From: Antrihabitans stalagmiti
GTDB taxonomy: Bacteria; Actinomycetota; Actinomycetes; Mycobacteriales; Mycobacteriaceae
DNA length: 64,000 nucleotides
Assembly: GCF_016482825.1 (NCBI RefSeq)
Contig: NZ_JAEMNV010000001.1
Coordinates: 310,001-374,000 of the forward strand
Direction of reading: 5' to 3'
Shown: positions 8,592 through 17,328 of the stretch, one piece after another
Layout of the letters: every line of letters begins with the position of its first letter
How positions within the stretch are numbered: position 1 is the stretch's first letter
Notes under the pieces: generated by a model
The model's input: the letters and a program-made list of their open reading frames with translations, nothing else
What the model was told of the DNA's origin: nothing
Databases searched by the model: none
Made by a program: the position numbers and the translations under genes

Positions 8592-9688
8592 GGTGTGGTT
8601 GCTCCCTTGGTCGCCGCCGCGGCTTCGTCGAAGATTGCGGAGAGTTCTGCCGGTGCTACTTCGTCGAGTTGAGCGTAGGTACACGACTCGGGGGTTCGGT
8701 CCGAGCGGAATCTGACGAGTCGACCACCGTGCCGGAAGCGTCCGGACATCACGTGCTCGTAGCGAACCTCGGCAACCAGTTCGGGTCGCAGTGCTTCCCA
8801 GGACAGGTCTTTGGTCCCGGTCCAGCGGCTCACTCCGCCGGGCATCTTTCCGGTCGCCTGCGCTTGGGCATCGGCCCATTCCCGCCATGGGTGGTCGGCT
8901 AAAGCGTTGGCGCGCAGCGGGTCCAACTCGGTGACGAGTTCTTTGCGCCGGGCTGCGGTGAAACTGCTCGCGACGCCGACGTGGTGCATCCGGCCGTCGT
9001 CGTCGAACAGGCCAAGCAGCAGCGACCCGACGCCGACACCGTCCTTGTGCCAGCGAAAACCTGCGACGACACAGTCGGCCGTGCGTTCGTGCTTGACCTT
9101 GAGCATGACGCGCTTGTCCTGCTGATACGGCAGGTCGAGCGGTTTGACCATGACGCCGTCGAAGCCGGCGCCCTCGAATCGGGTGAACCAGTCCTGCGCG
9201 ACGTCGGCATCGGTGGTCAGCGGGGTGAGGTGCACTCGTGCGAGCGCGGTGTCGATGATCTCTTCGAGCCTGCGTCGCCGTTCGCTGAAGGGTTCGGGTG
9301 TCAGGTCGGTGTCGTCGAGCGCGAGGAGATCGAAGGCGACGAAGCTGGCCGGAGTCTCGTTGGCCAGCTTGCGAACTCGCGATTCGGCTGGATGCAGCCG
9401 TTGCTGCAGAACGTCGAAGTCGAGTCCCTTGTCGGTGACCAGCACGATTTCGCCGTCGACGACGCACCGCTGGGGGAGTGCTTGGGAAAGTAGCTCGACC
9501 AGTTCCGGGAAGTAGCGTGTGAGCGGTCGTTCGTTTCGCGAGCCGAGCTCCAGTTCGCCGCCATCGCGGAAAACGATGCAGCGGAAGCCGTCCCATTTCG
9601 GTTCGTAGCTCATGCCTGCGCCGCGGGGGATTTCGGGCGCAGCTTTTGCGAGCATCGGTTTCACGGGAGGCATCACGGGGAGGTCCAC
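8588..9688 (-). CDS. ligC: ATP-dependent DNA ligase LigC
   Basis: 366 residues. The adenylation motif I is YEPKWDGFR with the nucleophile Lys; further ligase motifs are GSRNERPLTRYFPEL, VVDGEIV, ASFVAFDLLAL, EGVMVK-type FDGVMVKP, and the OB-fold motif VLKVKHERTADCVV. The protein has no polymerase or nuclease domain, which separates LigC from LigD. The GTG at 9688 was chosen because VDLPVMPPVKPMLAK mirrors the N terminus of mycobacterial LigC; an internal ATG lies at 9673. It is the first gene of a two-gene operon with Prim-PolC and seals nicks after gap filling. Confidence 0.92.
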   Translation of the reverse strand: MDLPVMPPVKPMLAKAAPEIPRGAGMSYEPKWDGFRCIVFRDGGELELGSRNERPLTRYFPELVELLSQALPQRCVVDGEIVLVTDKGLDFDVLQQRLHPAESRVRKLANETPASFVAFDLLALDDTDLTPEPFSERRRRLEEIIDTALARVHLTPLTTDADVAQDWFTRFEGAGFDGVMVKPLDLPYQQDKRVMLKVKHERTADCVVAGFRWHKDGVGVGSLLLGLFDDDGRMHHVGVASSFTAARRKELVTELDPLRANALADHPWREWADAQAQATGKMPGGVSRWTGTKDLSWEALRPELVAEVRYEHVMSGRFRHGGRLVRFRSDRTPESCTYAQLDEVAPAELSAIFDEAAAATKGATTP

Positions 9689-9929
9689 ACCGACGATGCT
9701 AAGCGATTGCTCACGCGGCCCACAGGATCTCGATGACCGCGTGCTCCCTTCGGGAGATGTCGATCCTCTGGTGGGGGACCGGTTTCGGCAGTGGTGGTGC
9801 AGTGGAGCGGTGTCGATGCCCGGTGGCACGGCGGTGCATCAGGTTGCACCGATTCGCGTCGGTGTGTGACCGATCGACTGCATCCCGACCCCGTTGTGTG
9901 CATCCTGACGTCACCGCGACGGTACCGAT

Positions 9930-12900
9930 TTACAGCCGCACCCGTGAGTAGCGCAACGCCTTGTCGAACCTCGCCCGGATTCGGGTTCCGCTCTTGCCGA
10001 ATCCGAGTGCTGCCATAAATTCTCGGTACAACTCGTCGTTGTCACGAATGACGCCGTCGGAGCTGATCCAGATCAGGGCGGCGACAAGCTCGCCGTCGCG
10101 GTAGTCGGTGATCGGCCTCCCGGACTCGACGGGCAAAGCGGCGGCATCAACGGCAAGAGCCCGGTAATACGCCGCCTGCGCCCTGGCAATGCAGGCCTCG
10201 GAGTCGGTGAACCAATCCGTCGCCCACACGCGGTGGAACGACCAGCCGAGCCGGCCGAGTTGCTCCTGGCGAAGCCTGTCGCGGTCTCGTGCGGTCGCCG
10301 ACGAGTGATAGCTCGGACCGTCGGCTTCGATGGCAAGCACCCGCCGGTCCGGATCGTCGGGATGTGCTGCGGCGAAGTCGATCCAGTGCCCGGCGACACC
10401 GTACTTGGCGACGACGGGCACACCCGCTGCGACCAGTCGATCGCGCACAGAGACGTCGAAAGGCGTGAGAACAGGACGCGTAGGCCCACTGTCGAGTTGC
10501 TCGCCGCGCGCCGCCGCGTACTGCAGATAAGCGCGCAACATGGCGACACCAGGCGCCGTCGACCGTTCGGGATCCATGTCGTTGTGGCTGAACGAACACA
10601 CCAACGTCATCCGACTGCGTGCACGCGTGATCGCGACGTTGAGGCGACGATGCCCACCTTCTTGGTTGAGCGGTCCGAAGTTGTGGCTCAGACTGCCGTC
10701 CGGCCGCTTTCCGTAGCCGATCGACAGAATGATCGCGTCGCGCTCGTCACCCTGCACACGCTCGAGGTTCTTGACGAAGAAGGCCTCACGCGGCGGGTCG
10801 TCGAAGAATGCGCGCAGCCGCGGCTTGGTCCGCAGCCGCTCCCGCAGCCTGCGGTCGATCCGTTCCATGTGGTTGATGCCCATGGTGATCACGCCGAGCG
10901 ATTCGTGCGGACGGTTCGCCGCGTGATCGAGGATCTTGGCGACCACCTTGTCGACCTCGGCGGTGACGCTGTCGTCGTCGGCAACCGCTGTGCGCGCTTG
11001 CCGAACGAGCTCCAGCGACAGGCAGTCTCGGCCTGCGACGCCGGGGAATGTCGTCAGTGAGTTGTCGTACACCCACGCATTCGAGAACGCGATGAGCCGC
11101 TCGTCACGGCTGCGGTAATGCCATGTCAGTGCCCGGGTCCGGTCGCTTCGCAACGCGGCTGTAAGTACGTCGAGGATCGACTCGAAGCCAGTCGTCAGCG
11201 CCATATTGATACTGCCGTCGTCGTTGACGACGTTCTCGCCGGTGTCTTCTGCGTCGACGGCGAAGAATTGCGTCGGTGGCAACTGCTTTCGATCGCCTGC
11301 GACGACGACGCTGCGTGCTCGGGTGATCGCTGCGATGGCGTCGGCCGGAATGATCTGACTGGCTTCGTCGAACACGACGACGTCGAAGTAGGGCTTGTCG
11401 CCGGGTAGGAGATGGCTGACGACCAGCGGGCTCATCGCCCAGCACGGCTTCATCGCCATCGCGAGATCCGGTGCTGCGGAGAACAACTGGCGCAACGAGA
11501 GATGGCCGCGCTTGCGCGCTGCCTGGGCGGCGATGATCCGGGCCTGCTCCGGGTGGGCGAGTTCTGCTGCGGCAGCACGTTTTCCGACCGCGTCGCGGAC
11601 TCGTTGGCTCGATTCCCGGATGTGGCGGGCGTCGATGTCGCGAAACTCGGTGGCATGGGAATCGTGCAGTCCGGCATCGAAATTGGCAATCAGCGGATCG
11701 TCGAAGGCGACTCTGTCGAGAACCGATCGATACCAGCACATTTCGAATGCGGCGGCGACGGCCTCCGGGTCGAGTTTGCGTGAGCGGAGCTCGGTGAGCA
11801 GCGGGTCTAGGCCTGTTCTGCTGAAGCGCGAAGCCAATTCGTTGATGCGGGGGAGCTTTCGCAGCGACCGTTCGTCGCGGGCGAGCGCTGCGAGAGTCTG
11901 CGTCAACAGCGGTCGTGGCATGGCGTCGAAATCGACCCAGCTCAAATGTCTTCCGAGTATCGCCAACTCCGCCCGCAGCCGACCCAAACGGTTCTGCGCG
12001 CCCGCCAACCCGTTCGGGACTCGCGGATTCCCACCGTCGAGCGTCAGCGCCGCCCACCGCCTGCGCACCTCGAGAGCCGAAAGTAGGCCGGCGTGCAACA
12101 CCTTTCGATTCGGTTTGCCGTCGCCGATCCACAGCGCAACTGCGGCCGAGCGATCCTTCGGCAATTGGCGCGGCGCTGTCGCTGCGACCAGCTCATCGAG
12201 GGGTGCCTCGAAAACCTCGGGCCGAAACTGCCGCAGGACTGCAGCTGCCTGATCGAGAAAGCCGAGCAATTCGACCCAGCCCGCAACGGTTTTCGCGCCG
12301 AGCAACCCGGACTGCGTCGCGACCTCGTCGAGTGCGCGCCACGCTTCGGGAGCCGTTTTCGAGTGCAGTTGGACCGCTGCCCTCATCGCATGTTCTGCGG
12401 CGTCCGCGGCAGCGATGTCTGCACCGGCCCACGCAGTGTCGGACGCGCTCATCGTCAAGCCGCCGAGTCCGGCGAATTCGGCCAACTCCTCTCTGATCCG
12501 TCGCATCGCGATCGAATCGAGCGCCGACACCGCAGCTCCGCCGAGCCGAACATCGGTTTCCGCTGCCGAACCGTACTTTGCCGAAAGGCCCAGCAACGCA
12601 CTCTGCGCCTCGTACACGCTGACATCCCAGGGCTGGCGGCGCCGGTTCATCGCTTCGTCGTGTGCATTGAGTTGGTCGCGCCGAACGACGAGGCGTTCGT
12701 GCAGCGCGAGTTCGTCGTGTGCAGGCGCACCGACCTGACCGAACCCGCTGGTCAAGGTCTGCACGAGGCCCGACCTCGACCCACCGCCGTCGTGCACGTC
12801 GAAAACGACGTCGCCGAGTCCGACCCCGTCGAGTCGATCGAGGACCGCAGAGATCGCCGCGCGTTTCTCGGCCACGAAGAGCACACTCTGACCGCGGGCG

Positions 12901-13853
12901 ACCAACGTCGCGATCATGTTGGCGATCGTCTGACTCTTCCCGGTGCCGGGCGGCCCGGAAATCACCATCGATTGGCCTGCGACCGCCGCGTTGATCGCGA
13001 ATGTCTGCGACGAGTCCGCGTCGAGCACGAGGAACTCGTCGGCAGGCGGCATCCGATCCGGGTCCTCGATGCCTACCGGCGAGCCGGCTGACGACAACGC
13101 CTGCGCGGCATGTCGATTGCCCGCAATGGCGGCGACGACGTCGTGGTCGATCATCGCGGCCAGATTGGCTTCCAGATCCTCGACCATGGGCAGCTTGGTG
13201 TAGGAGAACGTGCCGAGAACGCGACGGTCGTCGATCGCGAAACCAGCTATCGACCCCGCGCGATGGGCAAGCCGGTCGAACACGGGGCGCGGATCGAAAC
13301 CCGAACCGTCGAGCAATCCGGCGAGCTCGTCGCCGTCGATCGAGACTCTGAACTGCTCCGCGAGTAGGTGCAGCAACGCCGGGTTGACGACGGGCGAACC
13401 CGTCAGTTCGATCTCGAAATCGTCTTCGGCTGCTCCGGTCGCCGTGATCGTGGCTTCGAGCAGCAGCACCGGCGCCGCGGGTATTGCCGCACCCTGGGCG
13501 TTGCGCCACGTCGCCATCCCGACGGCGAGGTAGCAGATTGTGATGCCACGCTCCTCGAGCGCTTCGCGTGCCTTGTTGCGGATCGCACGGAGTCGCTTCA
13601 TTCGGTCGGCGAGCAGGTGCCTGCGGTACAACCGGGACAGCGTCACCGCCTGCTTGCCGAGCAGTGCCTCGACAGCCACTGGATCGGCGTCTGCCAGGTC
13701 GAGCGTTCCGAAGCGAAGGTCGCGGTAGAACAGCAGCTGATTCCGCCAGCTCAAGTCGATCAGTTGGCCTCGCCAGGTGGCGACGGCACTCGTGACCTGA
13801 CGGGCACGCTCCTGCGCAGCGCCGACCTCAGGTTTCGCTTGGGTGGGCTGCAT
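9930..13853 (-). CDS. Giant DUF4011 / superfamily 1 helicase / Vsr-like nuclease protein; candidate defence gene
   Basis: 1307 residues from ATG 13853, which follows GAGGAG. The N-terminal DUF4011 region has WRGQLIDLSWRNQLLFYRD. The SF1 helicase core shows Walker A SGPPGTGKSQT (about residue 300), Walker B VVFDEASQI (about 827), TWHYRSRDERLIAFSN, and RLNVAITRARSRMTLV. The C-terminal 150 residues form a Vsr/MTES_1575-type nuclease: WIDFAAAH, LAIEADGPSYH, RDRDRLRQEQL, LGWSFHRVW (first acid about 1158). All catalytic signatures look intact. The architecture matches a single-gene phage-defence candidate I recall as Hhe; the match is from memory. It stands alone, upstream of ligC on the same strand with a 241-base gap. 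Confidence 0.88.
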   Translation of the reverse strand: MQPTQAKPEVGAAQERARQVTSAVATWRGQLIDLSWRNQLLFYRDLRFGTLDLADADPVAVEALLGKQAVTLSRLYRRHLLADRMKRLRAIRNKAREALEERGITICYLAVGMATWRNAQGAAIPAAPVLLLEATITATGAAEDDFEIELTGSPVVNPALLHLLAEQFRVSIDGDELAGLLDGSGFDPRPVFDRLAHRAGSIAGFAIDDRRVLGTFSYTKLPMVEDLEANLAAMIDHDVVAAIAGNRHAAQALSSAGSPVGIEDPDRMPPADEFLVLDADSSQTFAINAAVAGQSMVISGPPGTGKSQTIANMIATLVARGQSVLFVAEKRAAISAVLDRLDGVGLGDVVFDVHDGGGSRSGLVQTLTSGFGQVGAPAHDELALHERLVVRRDQLNAHDEAMNRRRQPWDVSVYEAQSALLGLSAKYGSAAETDVRLGGAAVSALDSIAMRRIREELAEFAGLGGLTMSASDTAWAGADIAAADAAEHAMRAAVQLHSKTAPEAWRALDEVATQSGLLGAKTVAGWVELLGFLDQAAAVLRQFRPEVFEAPLDELVAATAPRQLPKDRSAAVALWIGDGKPNRKVLHAGLLSALEVRRRWAALTLDGGNPRVPNGLAGAQNRLGRLRAELAILGRHLSWVDFDAMPRPLLTQTLAALARDERSLRKLPRINELASRFSRTGLDPLLTELRSRKLDPEAVAAAFEMCWYRSVLDRVAFDDPLIANFDAGLHDSHATEFRDIDARHIRESSQRVRDAVGKRAAAAELAHPEQARIIAAQAARKRGHLSLRQLFSAAPDLAMAMKPCWAMSPLVVSHLLPGDKPYFDVVVFDEASQIIPADAIAAITRARSVVVAGDRKQLPPTQFFAVDAEDTGENVVNDDGSINMALTTGFESILDVLTAALRSDRTRALTWHYRSRDERLIAFSNAWVYDNSLTTFPGVAGRDCLSLELVRQARTAVADDDSVTAEVDKVVAKILDHAANRPHESLGVITMGINHMERIDRRLRERLRTKPRLRAFFDDPPREAFFVKNLERVQGDERDAIILSIGYGKRPDGSLSHNFGPLNQEGGHRRLNVAITRARSRMTLVCSFSHNDMDPERSTAPGVAMLRAYLQYAAARGEQLDSGPTRPVLTPFDVSVRDRLVAAGVPVVAKYGVAGHWIDFAAAHPDDPDRRVLAIEADGPSYHSSATARDRDRLRQEQLGRLGWSFHRVWATDWFTDSEACIARAQAAYYRALAVDAAALPVESGRPITDYRDGELVAALIWISSDGVIRDNDELYREFMAALGFGKSGTRIRARFDKALRYSRVRL

Positions 13854-13963
13854 GGGTGCTGACTCGCTCCTCTTCGTTTGTGCGGACCTAGCGTACGAGG
13901 CGGAACGCAGTTTGCTCACCTCGCCGTCGTCTTCCGGTCATCTCGCATTGTCAGGCTGGGGTA

Positions 13964-14446
13964 ATGACGGCCACAGCGACCACGGTCGACACCTTCGCGA
14001 GAATGTGCGAGGCGGTTGTCCGCCGCCTGCCGTTCGGGCTCGATCGAATCGTCGCTCCGACACTGCTCGGGTTCGCGTGTATCAACTCGTTCACTTTTGC
14101 GGTCGATCTACTGCTGCTGACGGTATTCCACGGGCTCTGGGACTGGCCGGTTCCTGTGTCGGTCACCGTTGCCTATGTCATGGCGTTCGCGCTCAGCTTC
14201 GTGCTGAATCGAACCTTCAACTTCCGTTCGCATTCTCCGGTCGGACGGCAGGCGGTTCGATACGCGATCGTCATCGCGATCAACTATTTCGCGTTCATTC
14301 TCGGTGTCGGTACCGGTCTCGTTGCGATCGGACTCGAATACCATCTCGCGCGTCTCGTTGCCGGTGGCTGCGAGGCGATCTTTATGTATCTCGCGATGCG
14401 GTTCGTGGTGTTTCGCTCGACGGCGCATGGTGCGCTGTCCGAGTAG
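13964..14446 (+). CDS. GtrA family membrane protein
   Basis: 160 residues with four predicted transmembrane segments (FACINSFTFAVDLLLLTVF, VSVTVAYVMAFALSFVL, AIVIAINYFAFILGVGTGL, and a C-terminal helix) and the family landmark FVLNRTFNFRS between helices 2 and 3. GtrA-like proteins help move polyprenyl-linked sugars, or are paired with cell-wall glycosyltransferases. No glycosyltransferase is adjacent here. It is divergent from the helicase gene (110-bp gap) and is followed after 11 bases by a metalloprotease gene with which it may share a transcript. Confidence 0.85.
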   Translation: MTATATTVDTFARMCEAVVRRLPFGLDRIVAPTLLGFACINSFTFAVDLLLLTVFHGLWDWPVPVSVTVAYVMAFALSFVLNRTFNFRSHSPVGRQAVRYAIVIAINYFAFILGVGTGLVAIGLEYHLARLVAGGCEAIFMYLAMRFVVFRSTAHGALSE

Positions 14447-14457
14447 GGTTGCGGGAC

Positions 14458-15300
14458 ATGGCCGTTTACGAGATGTATGTCGCACGCGCAGACCCGACCC
14501 GCGCAGCCGAACTCGCCGATACGACGTCGCCGTTCACGATCTCGGTGCGATTCGTCGGGGGCTTGACGGACACACAGAAGGCGGCATTCGCCACGGCGGC
14601 CGATCGTTGGGCCACGGTCATCGTCGGCGATCTGCCGAGTGTGAACGTCGACGGTGAAGCCGTCGACGACCTGCTGATCCTCGCCCAGGGCGCAGACATC
14701 GACGGCACCGGTCGCATCCTCGGACAGGCAGGACCGACGCACCTCAGGCCCGTGTCGTCGGCACCGGATTCACAACTGCCTGTCAAAGGCATCATGTCGT
14801 TCGATATCGCCGACCTGGCCGAGATGGAATCGAACGAGACCCTGACCGACGTCATCACACACGAGATGGGCCACGTGCTCGGTATCGGCACCCTGTGGCG
14901 GACGAAAGGTCTGCTCGCCGGCGCCGGTACCTCGAATCCGACCTTTACCGGTCCGGCCGCGATGGGGGAGTATCGGACGCTCCGCGCGGCTACGACGTCC
15001 GTCGCCGTTCCGGTCGAGAACACCGGCGGGCCAGGGACAGCCGAGGGTCATTGGCGCGAGACCGTGTTCCGAAACGAGTTGATGTCGGGCTTCATCGCTG
15101 AGCCAGGCAATCCGCTGAGCAGGGTCACGGTGGCGAGTTTGGGCGACCTCGGCTACCAGGTCGATGTGGAGGCAGCAGACGCTTTCACCCTTCCCGACCT
15201 GATGGCGATTGCCGAAGCCGGCGGTCTCGTTCCACACCTGGCGCCGATCGGACGAGGGATGGTTCTACCGACAGTTCCCATACAGCTGCCCCAATCGTGA
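14458..15300 (+). CDS. Leishmanolysin-like (M8) zinc metalloprotease
   Basis: 280 residues. The active site is ITHEMGHVLGIGTLW (HExxH plus the Gly of the metzincin turn); the third zinc ligand is probably the His of GHWRE, and NELMSGF supplies the Met-turn. The downstream NPLSRVTVASLGDLGYQV matches the leishmanolysin C-terminal motif. Other bacterial members are extracellular, but no signal peptide is visible behind ATG 14458, and no better upstream start exists because the stretch before it codes for GtrA in another frame. Role unknown. It lies 11 bases after gtrA. Confidence 0.85.
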   Translation: MAVYEMYVARADPTRAAELADTTSPFTISVRFVGGLTDTQKAAFATAADRWATVIVGDLPSVNVDGEAVDDLLILAQGADIDGTGRILGQAGPTHLRPVSSAPDSQLPVKGIMSFDIADLAEMESNETLTDVITHEMGHVLGIGTLWRTKGLLAGAGTSNPTFTGPAAMGEYRTLRAATTSVAVPVENTGGPGTAEGHWRETVFRNELMSGFIAEPGNPLSRVTVASLGDLGYQVDVEAADAFTLPDLMAIAEAGGLVPHLAPIGRGMVLPTVPIQLPQS

Positions 15301-15437
15301 CGATCTGACTGCGCCGTTTTGTCGACATTACCGCGCGAAGCCAGCAACAATGTGGACAGCGTTCCTGCACGGTAAGGACGCTGCCATTCGAATATCGGCA
15401 GGTGGGATCGGGCCTCCTGACTTTCATTGGGGGTGTT

Positions 15438-16487
15438 GTGCGCTCGAGTGACGATGACCCGTCCGAACCACGACGCCCGGGGTTCGACTACCGGATGTTC
15501 GTCAGAGCGCTGACCAACCTCCTGCTACTGCCGGTCATCGTCGTTGCGTGTGTGACACCGGATGCGATCCGGCCAGGTTCGTATCCGGTAGTCGCGGCAA
15601 TCGCAGTCTGCGCGTGTACCAATGTCGCGCTGGTCCTTCGTTTCCGAGAGTTCGACACCAAGGTGTACGGGCTGATAGCGGTACTGGGAACAGCCGCGAT
15701 CACCGCGTCGTCGCTCGTTCTCACCGACCCCGCCGCCGCACAGGTCGTCTTAGGAATTCTCGCGGTCGTCACAACCAACGTTGCGGTGTCCTTCTCGCCC
15801 CGGGTTGCCGCGATCACGGTCGCGATCTGCCTGGTGATCGGCATTGTCGTCACGACGGTGCGAGCCGAGTCGTTCGTCACGGGGGCCATGACGATCTGGG
15901 TGTTTGCGATCATCCTTGCTGTCCCCACCGCGACGGTTGTGCGGCTGCGCCAACTCCTGTCGTCGGCATTGGAGTCGGCCGAATACCGTGCCAGCCTCGA
16001 CCCGCTGACGGGCTTGTTGAATCGTCGCGGACTGCTGACCGAGTTCACCGCGATAGCGAGTCGAGCGGCGGCGTCCGGGCGGACCATCGCGGCGCTTGTC
16101 ATCGACGTCGATCGTTTCAAAGACTTCAACGATCGCGAAGGCCATGCGGCAGGCGACATACTGCTGCGGCGTCTGGCCGACACGGTGAAGGTGACGGCGT
16201 CGGATTCGGCCGCTGTCGCTCGTATCGGCGGCGAAGAATTCGTCGTGATTCTCGACGCTGATCTGGTGACTGCCGAAGGTGAAGCCGAACGCATCAGACG
16301 GACGATTCAGACCGTGTCCAATCACGAAGGTCTGACGGTCAGCATCGGAGTGACGGTGTCGGAGGTCAACAGCGACGACGTACACGGCGCGACGCTGTAC
16401 CGCCTGATCGACCTCGCCGATCGCTTGATGTACCGGGCGAAGAACGCCGGCCGCAACACTGTGGTCGCGGCCGGCGCCGGCTTCTGA
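15438..16487 (+). CDS. Membrane-bound diguanylate cyclase (GGDEF domain)
   Basis: 349 residues from GTG 15438, preceded by TTGGGGG; a longer reading from GTG 15402 is possible. Residues about 25-170 hold some six transmembrane helices without a known sensory fold. The C-terminal half is a GGDEF domain: DPLTGLLNRRG, VIDVDRFKDFND, RIGGEEFVVIL (active-site loop GGEEF, compatible with catalysis) and LYRLIDLADRLMYRAKNAGRN. It should make cyclic di-GMP from two GTP in response to a signal at the membrane. No EAL domain and no clear RxxD inhibitory site are seen. Confidence 0.9.
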   Translation: MRSSDDDPSEPRRPGFDYRMFVRALTNLLLLPVIVVACVTPDAIRPGSYPVVAAIAVCACTNVALVLRFREFDTKVYGLIAVLGTAAITASSLVLTDPAAAQVVLGILAVVTTNVAVSFSPRVAAITVAICLVIGIVVTTVRAESFVTGAMTIWVFAIILAVPTATVVRLRQLLSSALESAEYRASLDPLTGLLNRRGLLTEFTAIASRAAASGRTIAALVIDVDRFKDFNDREGHAAGDILLRRLADTVKVTASDSAAVARIGGEEFVVILDADLVTAEGEAERIRRTIQTVSNHEGLTVSIGVTVSEVNSDDVHGATLYRLIDLADRLMYRAKNAGRNTVVAAGAGF

Positions 16488-16503
16488 ACTACGCAACGTG
16501 ACG

Positions 16504-17328
16504 TCAGACGTCGCCGCGAGCTCGCGCTTCGTACGCTGCGCGCTGGGCGGTGTCGACGTTTTCGAGGAAGACGTGGTCCATTCCCGTTTTCTTCACGATG
16601 AACTCGCTCACGGCAATCGGCAGGAATTTTGCCGACGCGACGAGAAGTCCGGCCAATCGCGTCACCGCAACCCGCCGCCGAGGCTTCTCGATCAGCGAAA
16701 CGATCGCATTCGCGATGTCCTCGGGCTCGGCGTTCTTGAGGCCCTTCGCGCCTGCTGTGCCTGCAGTGAGTTCGGTATTGGTGAAGGTCGGGAGGACCGT
16801 CGAAAACGACACACCCTTCTCTCGATACTCCATGCGCGCAGATTCGGTGAACCCGATGACCGCATACTTACTGGCGCAGTAGGTCGCCAACCCGGCCGTC
16901 GGAGTCTCGCCCGCAAGGGACGCGATGTTGATGACATGGCCGCTACCGCGTCGCACCATCCGCTGCGCGGCGAGCTTGCTGCCCAGCACAACTCCGTACA
17001 CGTTGATGTCGAGGATTCGCCGGGTGACCCGGTCCGGCTCGTCGATGACGCGCCCGGTCGGCATGATGCCTGCGTTGTTGATCAGCACATCGATCGGGCC
17101 GAGCTGCCGTTCGACCTCGTCGAGAAAGGTCGTGAACGATTCGGGATCGGTGACGTCGAGTTTGCCGTAGACGTCGAGCCCGAGTTCTGTTCCGGATTCC
17201 TTGACGGTCGTCTCGTCGACGTCGCCGATCGCAACCTTCGCGCCGAGGCGATGCAGCGCCGTTGCCGTCGCCAACCCGATTCCTCGTGCACCACCGGTGA
17301 TGACGACGACTTTGCCTTCGACAGTCAT
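16504..17328 (-). CDS. Short-chain dehydrogenase/reductase
   Basis: 274 residues from ATG 17328, which follows CGGGGGAAG and overlaps the aldehyde dehydrogenase stop (ATGA). Classical SDR features are the cofactor motif TGGARGIG (residues about 10-17), NNAG, a Ser in INIASLAG and the catalytic YCASK. The Asp of GDVDE after the second strand suggests NAD preference. The C-terminal tail has a basic, hydrophobic stretch common in mycobacterial lipid-linked SDRs. Coupling with the dehydrogenase suggests successive oxidation of an alcohol to an aldehyde and then an acid; the substrate is unknown. Confidence 0.88.
   Translation of the reverse strand: MTVEGKVVVITGGARGIGLATATALHRLGAKVAIGDVDETTVKESGTELGLDVYGKLDVTDPESFTTFLDEVERQLGPIDVLINNAGIMPTGRVIDEPDRVTRRILDINVYGVVLGSKLAAQRMVRRGSGHVINIASLAGETPTAGLATYCASKYAVIGFTESARMEYREKGVSFSTVLPTFTNTELTAGTAGAKGLKNAEPEDIANAIVSLIEKPRRRVAVTRLAGLLVASAKFLPIAVSEFIVKKTGMDHVFLENVDTAQRAAYEARARGDV

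Noticed and set aside
7584..9688. Complete NHEJ system (LigD plus Ku)
   Set aside because: The polymerase and ligase are separate proteins of the Prim-PolC/LigC kind and no ku gene is present, so excision repair is the better reading.
9689..9929. Small gene between ligC and the helicase gene
   Set aside because: Several short open frames exist on both strands, but none has a good start signal, protein-like composition or recognisable motif.
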